From Chloroflexota bacterium (GTDB taxonomy: Bacteria > Chloroflexota > Dehalococcoidia > UBA2979), in assembly GCA_002716405.1 (NCBI GenBank), contig PBBA01000006.1, positions 134,142 through 187,965 on the forward strand: a stretch of 53,824 nucleotides of DNA, read 5' to 3'. The translations under genes and the position numbers were made by a program. The notes beneath the pieces are model-generated. The model had not been told where the DNA came from and did not search any database. It saw only the letters and a program-made list of their open reading frames with translations. Positions within the stretch are counted from its first letter, which is position 1; each line of letters starts with the position of its first letter. Positions 48,100 through 53,824 of the stretch are shown here, one piece after another.

Positions 48100-48764
48100 T
48101 GGCTAATACTAAAATTGATGCCATCGTATTTGATCTTGGTGGCGTACTTATAGAGATGGTATCAGGGTGGGAACATGCACATAGACTTGCGAATTTAAGA
48201 GAAATCTCAATTAACTCACTACCAGCAAATTTTCATCAGAAAAGAAAATTACTTGCTGATGATCATCAACGTGGGGCAATCGATCTTAGAACATGGAGTA
48301 GCGAAATCAGTAATGCCTCCGAATCAATTTATACTCCTGAAAATGCCGTGGATATTCTAAAAACATGGATAATTAAAGAATTCGAAGGTGTTGAAAAAAT
48401 TATAGAACACCTGAAATCAATTGGTATCCCTACAATGGGATTTTCGAACACAAACACCTTCCATTGGGACTTATTAGGAATTAAAGATAATAATTTTTCC
48501 TCGTTCCCCGTACTGGAACTACTTGATGAAATTCATGGCAGTCACCAAATTAAACAAATTAAACCTAATTACGAATCCTTTCAAGCTTTTGAAGAAATTA
48601 CAAATTTATCAAAAAAGAAAATTTTGTTTTTTGATAATGAGATAGAGAATATTGCATCAGCAAGACAGTACGGATGGTACGCAAGACACATCCATGTCAA
48701 TAAGGAGCCCGCGGATCAAATTAAAGCTAGCCTAATTCAACATCGAATCTTGTCTAGGGCCTAG
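48099..48764 (+). CDS. HAD-superfamily hydrolase (YihX-like)
   Basis: A 221-residue HAD phosphatase. Motif I is FDLGGVL with nucleophile D12; the second acid is Gly14, as in YihX-like and epoxide-hydrolase-N-terminal-type members. Motif II is FSNTN (about 108-112), motif III is KPNYESF and motif IV is FFDNEIENI. It is coupled to the CoA-transferase by TAATG. Substrate unknown. Its end overlaps the convergent carboxyltransferase gene by 11 bases. Confidence 0.87.
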   Translation: MANTKIDAIVFDLGGVLIEMVSGWEHAHRLANLREISINSLPANFHQKRKLLADDHQRGAIDLRTWSSEISNASESIYTPENAVDILKTWIIKEFEGVEKIIEHLKSIGIPTMGFSNTNTFHWDLLGIKDNNFSSFPVLELLDEIHGSHQIKQIKPNYESFQAFEEITNLSKKKILFFDNEIENIASARQYGWYARHIHVNKEPADQIKASLIQHRILSRA

Positions 48765-50310
48765 TACCTCTAAATTTTGGACCAACTACAATCGGTAAAG
48801 ATTTGTATGCTAGTTCAATCCATTCACACAACAAAGGACGTGTATCACGAGGATCAATTATATCCTCAATGTTAAATGATTCAGCTGTACGAAATGGTGA
48901 TCTCAACTCGTTTAAACGTGTTTCGATTTCTTCTCGACGCCTTTCTGGATCTTCTGCTTCTTCTATTTCTCGACGATATGCGGCCATAACACCACCTTCA
49001 ATCGGTAAAGAACCCCAATCACCTGAAGGCCAAGCAACTCTGTAATTCCATCGAGAATGGTTTTGATGACCTGCACCAGCCACACCAAAGGCTCTCCTAA
49101 TAACAACAGAAGCCCAAGGAATGACAGCTTGATTAACAGCAGCCAGTGCACGAACACCTCTTCTTGCAACTCCAGAATTTTCTGCAGCCGTACCTAACAT
49201 AAAACCTGGCTGATCTACAAAATTAATTACTGGTAAATTAAATGTATCGAACAAATCTATAAAACGAGCAAATTTGTCTGATGCTGGACCATCCATGGAA
49301 CCACCCAGCTTCCTAGGATCATTAGCTATAACACCTACGGAAAAACCACCCAATCGTGCAAGGCCAACTACCAACGAAGGACCAAAGTGTGGTGCTATTT
49401 CAAAAAAACTATCTCGATCCAGAATGTGGCCTAATAAAGCTCGAATATCATGAGGTTTCCTTCTATCCTTGGGTATTACAGAAAGTAAATCATCATCACG
49501 CCTATCGGTAGGGTCTGTTGATTCAATTATAGGTGGTACTTCCCAGGAATTAGACGGAAGATATGATAAGAATTTTCTGATTAGTTCAAAGGCTTCTTCT
49601 TCGGTATCGACTTCATTGTCTACTACTCCACTTCCGTGTGCATGAATTGCCGATCCTCCTAATTCTTCTTTATCGATCGGTTGTCCGAAAGCTCGTTCTA
49701 CTACAGGAGGACCAGCAATGAAAACTTGGGAATTACCTTTTATCATTATAGAAAAATGACTCGCAGCAACACGAGCAGCTCCTATACCAGCAATCGATCC
49801 CATTGCGGTTGCGACCATTGGAATTTCTGACATAGCTTCTACTATCACATCCCAATTAGTGTTACCAGGAATATACGTCCTACCGATATCTTCAATAGTT
49901 TTTACTGAACCTCCGCCGCCTGTCCCATCCACCATACGTACTACTGGAATGCGAAGTTCTCGAGCCATTTTTTCAGCATGACCAGCTTTACCGCCTACAG
50001 CGCCATCTGCAGCTCCCCCACGGACCGTAAAGTCATCACCGCCAACTACCGCAGGGCGCCCATCTAATTTTGCAACTCCCATAACATAATTTGATGGAAT
50101 AAAATCTTTGAGCTCTGAATTTTCATAATGAGCTTTACCAGCCAACACTCCTCTTTCACGGAAACTCCCACTATCAACTAATAAGGCGATACGCTCTCGA
50201 ACAGTAAGGTGTCCTCTGTCATGGTGCCGTTTTACACGATCTTCAGTTCCCATACGATAAGCAAGTTCACGCCTTTTTTCTAATTCATTTATTTCTGGTT
50301 CCCATACCAT
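48754..50310 (-). CDS. Acyl-CoA carboxylase carboxyltransferase subunit
   Basis: A 518-residue biotin-dependent carboxyltransferase of the propionyl/methylcrotonyl-CoA carboxylase beta or methylmalonyl-CoA decarboxylase alpha family. Two crotonase-like halves are visible: GGDDFTVRGGAA and GGGGSVKTIEDIG with SIAGIGAARVAAS in the N half, then VGVIANDP, PVINFVDQPGFMLGT and VVIRRAFGVAG in the C half. AGGTGGAG precedes the ATG. A small biotin carrier is encoded 48 bases upstream in the same direction, but no biotin carboxylase or membrane decarboxylase subunit is in the window. Confidence 0.9.
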   Translation of the reverse strand: MVWEPEINELEKRRELAYRMGTEDRVKRHHDRGHLTVRERIALLVDSGSFRERGVLAGKAHYENSELKDFIPSNYVMGVAKLDGRPAVVGGDDFTVRGGAADGAVGGKAGHAEKMARELRIPVVRMVDGTGGGGSVKTIEDIGRTYIPGNTNWDVIVEAMSEIPMVATAMGSIAGIGAARVAASHFSIMIKGNSQVFIAGPPVVERAFGQPIDKEELGGSAIHAHGSGVVDNEVDTEEEAFELIRKFLSYLPSNSWEVPPIIESTDPTDRRDDDLLSVIPKDRRKPHDIRALLGHILDRDSFFEIAPHFGPSLVVGLARLGGFSVGVIANDPRKLGGSMDGPASDKFARFIDLFDTFNLPVINFVDQPGFMLGTAAENSGVARRGVRALAAVNQAVIPWASVVIRRAFGVAGAGHQNHSRWNYRVAWPSGDWGSLPIEGGVMAAYRREIEEAEDPERRREEIETRLNELRSPFRTAESFNIEDIIDPRDTRPLLCEWIELAYKSLPIVVGPKFRGTRP

Positions 50311-50358
50311 AATTAGTCTCCACCTAATTCAAATAATGCCGTACATTACCTGATGCAA

Positions 50359-50574
50359 CTATGTTGATAAACGTAACAAAAGTTGACCATTATCGACATA
50401 TTCATCCACTGAGACAATAATTTCTTCCACAGAACCAGAGGTAGGTGCAACAATTGGAGTTAGCATTTTCATAGACTCGAGAGTAAGTAATTCTTGATTG
50501 CTTTCTACTGCATCACCTACATTTACATGTATTTCGGCTACTCTTCCTGGCCATTCAGCTAATACATCAGTCAT
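50359..50574 (-). CDS. Small biotin carboxyl carrier protein
   Basis: A 71-residue biotinyl domain with the acceptor lysine K36 in ESMKM (family EAMKM) and the usual flanking PGRVAEIHVNVGD and GSVEEIIVSVDEYV half-barrels. The frame opens at 50634, but ATG 50574 with AAGGAG five bases upstream gives a protein that is exactly the domain, so that start is chosen. Adjacent to the carboxyltransferase it must serve. As a free-standing carrier it lacks the biotin carboxylase fused in actinobacterial alpha subunits. Confidence 0.9.
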   Translation of the reverse strand: MTDVLAEWPGRVAEIHVNVGDAVESNQELLTLESMKMLTPIVAPTSGSVEEIIVSVDEYVDNGQLLLRLST

Positions 50575-50647
50575 GCAATCTCCTTCGCTAATAGTTTTGA
50601 TCATAGATACTCTACCATTCAGAGGCACACACATGTAACCTGCAAAA

Positions 50648-51448
50648 ATGGAAACAACACAAAGCCCTAGTATGAATCAATCAGAACTCGTAAAGGTAGC
50701 TGAACTTCTATCGAGATCTAAAAATACTGTTGTGCTAGCTGGTGCGGGAATGTCAAAGGAATCTGGGATACCAACTTTCCGTGGTAAAGGAGGATTGTGG
50801 ACCATTAATGGTGAGCCACCTTTAAATCAGTATGAAATATTTTTAGATGACCCGAAGAAATGGTGGTCTGAAAAATTTACTCCTAACAACAAAGAGGACT
50901 CATTTGCTACAGCGTTAGATCAATCTAAGCCAAATGATGGTCATAATGCGTTAGTTCAATTAGAACGATTAGGAATTATTTCTCATCTGATTACACAAAA
51001 TGTAGATGATCTTCATCGTCAAGCAGGGCAAATCTCTATTACAGAAATCCATGGCAATCGCTATTGGATTAGATGCATAGCTTGTAATTCTAGATGGCCG
51101 AAAAATTCCATATCCATCCAGAAAGATTTACTTCCTCCAAGGTGTGAAATATGTAATGGAATTCTTAAGAGTGATACAGTAATGTTTGGTGAGCCAATTC
51201 CCCCAAATTTACTACAAGATTGTCACGATGCTACCCGAAAAGCTGACCTTTTTTTGACTATTGGCACCTCAGCCATTGTTTACCCTGCAGGACAATTCCC
51301 TATTATGGCTTTAGAGAAGGGCATACCATTAATCGAGATTAATCCAGAAACAACACCATTAAGTGAATTTACAAAAATTAATTTGAGAGGTCCATCAGGT
51401 CAAATATTACCTGAACTTATAAAGTTAATTTCTGAAAATCAGGTATGA
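50648..51448 (+). CDS. Sir2-family NAD-dependent protein deacylase
   Basis: A 266-residue sirtuin. NAD site AGAGMSKESGIPTFRG (31-46), TQNVDDLHRQAG (117-127), catalytic H135 (IHGN) and a zinc ribbon with C143, C146, C166 and C169. The SIRT5-type Y-x-x-R pair is not obvious, so deacetylation is a reasonable default. It is divergent from the biotin carrier. A sirtuin near CoA-using enzymes could control acyl-CoA synthetases, but none is here. It ends in TGA. Confidence 0.93.
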   Translation: METTQSPSMNQSELVKVAELLSRSKNTVVLAGAGMSKESGIPTFRGKGGLWTINGEPPLNQYEIFLDDPKKWWSEKFTPNNKEDSFATALDQSKPNDGHNALVQLERLGIISHLITQNVDDLHRQAGQISITEIHGNRYWIRCIACNSRWPKNSISIQKDLLPPRCEICNGILKSDTVMFGEPIPPNLLQDCHDATRKADLFLTIGTSAIVYPAGQFPIMALEKGIPLIEINPETTPLSEFTKINLRGPSGQILPELIKLISENQV

Positions 51449-51458
51449 AAGGGATCAA

Positions 51459-52373
51459 TTGTTAGGTATTTTACTTGGAATAGACACTGGATTAATTCAA
51501 CTCATTCCCGGAGAAGACCCAGTTCAGGTCATTGAAGGGCCTTGCTTTGAAATAATTGATTACCAAAATCAAATAGCAATTGGTGCTGCAAAAGAGGCAG
51601 GTGTATGGGTGTATAAAAACGAATCCTGGTCACAATGCTGGGAAGGAAATCCTAGTTCTGCACGCATCGGACCAGATGGAACTCTTTGGGTAGGAACTTT
51701 CGATACCCGATTATATTTTTCCAATGATCAAGGCAATACTTGGAACGAAATGAGTGGACTACAAAATGTTATAAAGCACCGCCAAATTAGTACTCCACCT
51801 AACCATAAAATGCCTTACATAACAGGTGTCATTTTCCCAAAACAAGGAGAAATTATAGGTATAGCAGGTGGAGGTGCTTGGCACACACGTGATAAAGGAG
51901 AAAATTGGTTACAAAGATCAGACGGTTTGGACAAAATATTATATAAAATACAAGAGCATCCGGAAAATTCAGACATTTTATTTGCCAGTACTGAGTCTGG
52001 CTTTTACAAATCTGATGACAGTGGCTTCAGCTGGATGCACCCAAATATGGGTATTGGAGAACGTTCTTGTACAGATTTTGAAGTGTTCCCCAGCAAACCT
52101 GATGCATTATTATTAGTTAATCAAGAACAAACCGACGAAAATTTCTACTCTATCTACCGATCACCTAACGGAGGAGTTACGTGGACAAAAATTAACTTAG
52201 GAAACAATAATATTTGGGAAAGGAGACCTGTAATTACACGACTCTGGAATACATCAGATACAGGTTTTGCTTCTGTAGATGGCAATATTTGGGCTTCGCA
52301 TGATAGTGGCAAAAATTGGATATCACTTGCGACTGGATTACCGAAAACTTATGCAATTACGGCGGCACTTTAA
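51459..52373 (+). CDS. Asp-box (BNR/sortilin-like) beta-propeller protein
   Basis: A 304-residue protein with five Asp-boxes of form [ST]-x-D-x-G-x-x-W or close variants, at about 88-95, 143-150, 185-192, 235-242 and 280-287. Such repeats build six- or seven-bladed propellers seen in sialidases, sortilin-like and photosystem assembly proteins. No catalytic sialidase arginine triad is evident and no signal peptide, so an intracellular binding or scaffolding role is likely; the exact function is unknown. The start is TTG with AAAGGGA upstream, 10 bases after the sirtuin stop. Confidence 0.83.
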   Translation: MLGILLGIDTGLIQLIPGEDPVQVIEGPCFEIIDYQNQIAIGAAKEAGVWVYKNESWSQCWEGNPSSARIGPDGTLWVGTFDTRLYFSNDQGNTWNEMSGLQNVIKHRQISTPPNHKMPYITGVIFPKQGEIIGIAGGGAWHTRDKGENWLQRSDGLDKILYKIQEHPENSDILFASTESGFYKSDDSGFSWMHPNMGIGERSCTDFEVFPSKPDALLLVNQEQTDENFYSIYRSPNGGVTWTKINLGNNNIWERRPVITRLWNTSDTGFASVDGNIWASHDSGKNWISLATGLPKTYAITAAL

Positions 52374-52399
52374 AAAAACATTCAACGGAGTAGGTTTTT

Positions 52400-53068
52400 A
52401 TGGAAGTAATAAATGAATTTATTGTTAGAGGAATTGTTGTTGGAGTTTTTCAAGAAAACTGTTGGGTCATAGGTAATAGAAATACAAGAGAAGCCATCTG
52501 CATCGATCCAGGTGATGAACCAGATGAAATACTGGCATTAAGTCGTGATATGGGAGTGACTATTAAACGTATAGCCAATTCACATGCACATCTTGATCAC
52601 GTCTTAGGCGTACGTGGCGTGCAGAATGAAACTGGAGCAGATTTTTTACTTCATAATCATGATCTAGAAATATTAAAAAATGGCTGGAGAAATTCAGCAC
52701 AACGATTTGGAGTAGATCCTGATGAACCTATTCCAAATCCTTCATATTTCCTTCAAGATGGAGATAACCTTGAAGTTGAGGGAGTGAATTTACAGGTTAT
52801 CACTACGCCTGGACATACACCGGGTAGCGTAAGTTTTTATTCCGATCAAGGTTTCCTATTCAGTGGTGATACTTTATTTAGAGGATCAATTGGACGAACC
52901 GATTTACCTGGAGGTGATTACGATCAAGAAATGAAAAGTATTTGCGAAAAATTATTTCAATTACCAGACGAAACTAATGTCTTACCAGGACATATGTCTG
53001 AAACCACTATAGGTTTTGAACGTCAAAATAATCCCTTCGTACAAAATTGGTCAAAATCACTAGAATAA
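52400..53068 (+). CDS. Glyoxalase II-like metallo-beta-lactamase hydrolase
   Basis: A 222-residue MBL-fold thioesterase-like protein. H62-x-H64-x-D66-H67 (SHAHLDH), TPGHTPGSVSFY, FSGDTLFRGSIGRTDLPGGD and LPGHMSETTIG give the full set of metal ligands. The GRTDLPGG element is typical of glyoxalase II and persulfide-dioxygenase-related proteins, without the long C-terminal domain of true glyoxalase II. ACGGAG precedes the ATG. Likely last gene of the sirtuin-propeller-MBL plus-strand operon. Confidence 0.92.
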   Translation: MEVINEFIVRGIVVGVFQENCWVIGNRNTREAICIDPGDEPDEILALSRDMGVTIKRIANSHAHLDHVLGVRGVQNETGADFLLHNHDLEILKNGWRNSAQRFGVDPDEPIPNPSYFLQDGDNLEVEGVNLQVITTPGHTPGSVSFYSDQGFLFSGDTLFRGSIGRTDLPGGDYDQEMKSICEKLFQLPDETNVLPGHMSETTIGFERQNNPFVQNWSKSLE

Positions 53069-53318
53069 ATTTCACTTAGTTACTTTTCTGTAGCTAATTT
53101 AGCATCACACTACCATGCAGGTAAATCTAAAGATTGAGTACGAACTACATCACAAATTTTTTGATACAAATCTCGATCATAATTATGAAAAGTAAGTATC
53201 TAAAAATATTTTCAGCAATTTATGAAATATTTAATTACAAAATTTGAAAAAAACACTACCCAAAAAGCACAAAAAGGATGTAATATTTAATTATTGGGCG
53301 GGGTTAAGGCAGATAAAA
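53069..53318. other. Intergenic region, 250 bases
   Basis: AT-rich gap before the SH3 gene. I see no convincing promoter, terminator or RNA gene. The minus strand has 28 open codons between stops at about 53196-53110 that read like a protein C-terminus, without a start; see the rejected list. Confidence 0.5.
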
Positions 53319-53824
53319 GTGCGACAATCTCCCCGTGTCTTTGCGCTATCTATTTCAATTACTATTTTTTCGTTACTTTTTTCACCGCTTCAAGTTAATG
53401 CAGGAATGTTATTACAGGATCAAAATTCAAATCAAACAATTGGTGCTGTAAAACCAATACCATTAACTCCTGGTAAGCAAGCAATTATAGATGCAGGTGG
53501 AGATTGTCTAAGATTACGCGATTTACCAGCAGTGAATGGTATCAAACTTGACTGTGTAGCAGATAAAACAGTAATCGATGTGCTTGAAGGAGCTGTAGTT
53601 GCTAATGATTACCGTTGGCAAAAAGTCTCAGTTAATGGAATTATAGGTTGGATGGCTGATGAATTTTTAAAGCCTTATGACGATGAACCTAAATGTACAT
53701 CTTCTGCAGCTATCACTCAGGCTATACTTCCTCCAGTAGCAGCTACATCCATCGAACCTAAACCAATAAAACCAAAATTTTCAGCGCCATTACCCAGTTC
53801 GGGATTCAGCCTCCAACTATGGAG
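53319..53824 (+). CDS. Secreted SH3b-domain protein (truncated at the right edge)
   Basis: From a GTG at 53319 (AAGG about 9 bases upstream) an open frame runs to the end of the window, about 168 codons. It begins with a signal peptide (RQSPRVFALSISITIFSLLFSPLQVNA, cleavage likely after VNA; shown here only in part as FALSISITIF). A bacterial SH3-like domain follows (about 60-118: LRLRDLPAVNG; VIDVLEGAVVA; GIIGWMADEFL) and then a proline-rich linker. Such SH3b domains usually bind cell wall or anchor a hydrolase; the catalytic part, if any, is beyond the window. Confidence 0.75.
   Translation, partial: MRQSPRVFALSISITIFSLLFSPLQVNAGMLLQDQNSNQTIGAVKPIPLTPGKQAIIDAGGDCLRLRDLPAVNGIKLDCVADKTVIDVLEGAVVANDYRWQKVSVNGIIGWMADEFLKPYDDEPKCTSSAAITQAILPPVAATSIEPKPIKPKFSAPLPSSGFSLQLW

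Noticed and set aside
48099-48764. Inactive HAD protein because motif I is DLG rather than DxD
   Set aside because: FDLGGV with Gly at the second position is normal in YihX-like members, and motifs II-IV are intact.
48803-50300. Open frames antisense to the carboxyltransferase, gltB, nrdJ and other long genes
   Set aside because: They lack ribosome binding sites and family motifs and mirror the codon structure of the real gene on the other strand.
53110-53196. Minus-strand remnant reading like a protein C-terminus (HNYDRDLYQKICDVV...)
   Set aside because: Only 28 codons between stops, no start codon, no Shine-Dalgarno; chance openness in AT-rich DNA is as likely as a decayed gene.

Overview
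This 53.8 kb window is a contiguous piece of an AT-rich, compact bacterial chromosome. It holds about 43 protein genes and 3 tRNAs and shows no transposase, prophage, rRNA or CRISPR array. Genes sit close together, many overlap by 1-12 bases, and GTG or TTG starts are frequent. A class II (B12-dependent) ribonucleotide reductase, an ERAP-like aminopeptidase N, 'GWR'-type MFS carriers, class III (CaiB) CoA-transferases, a SCP2-thiolase/DUF35 pair and SRP genes with unusual residues together suggest an uncultured marine lineage. A SAR202-type Chloroflexota is my best guess; a streamlined marine actinobacterium is the main alternative. This placement is inference, since no rRNA is present.

Bases 1-9100 hold a truncated minus-strand gene, pepN, two tandem paralogous MFS carriers, aconitase (minus), tRNA-Leu(CAG), tRNA-Arg(GCG) and a small alpha/beta hydrolase. 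Bases 9100-18100 are a plus-strand housekeeping run: uvrC, a Xer recombinase, enolase, an unknown gene overlapping enolase, GAPDH, ffh, rpsP, khpA, rimM and tRNA-Arg(CCT). GAPDH has Arg where NAD-specific enzymes have Asp, Ffh has DTQGA instead of DTAGR, and S16 carries a long acidic tail. Bases 18200-37400 hold pepP, nrdJ behind a structured leader, a DtxR-type regulator, an unknown protein, an M42 peptidase, an RlmD-type methyltransferase, a two-gene ABC exporter-type system with a giant FtsX-like permease, and gltB-gltD.

Bases 37500-51000 look like a catabolic region: two CaiB-type CoA-transferases, an oxalyl-CoA decarboxylase/2-hydroxyacyl-CoA lyase-like ThDP enzyme, a thiolase-fold protein translationally coupled to a DUF35 protein, an acyl-CoA carboxylase carboxyltransferase with a stand-alone biotin carrier, plus M20, metallo-beta-lactamase, HAD, EamA and 3-hydroxyisobutyrate dehydrogenase-like proteins. 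The right end has a sirtuin, an Asp-box beta-propeller, a glyoxalase II-like hydrolase and a truncated secreted SH3-domain protein.

The most interesting item is at 41134-41658 (minus). Two apparent short ORFs are in fact one reading frame interrupted by a single TGA. Read through, it is a membrane-anchored thioredoxin-fold protein in which the TGA sits exactly at the first cysteine of the CxxC motif (W-U-M-S-C), and a hairpin of the right kind and distance for a bacterial SECIS follows. I interpret it as a selenocysteine-containing thioredoxin-like lipoprotein not visible to ordinary gene callers.
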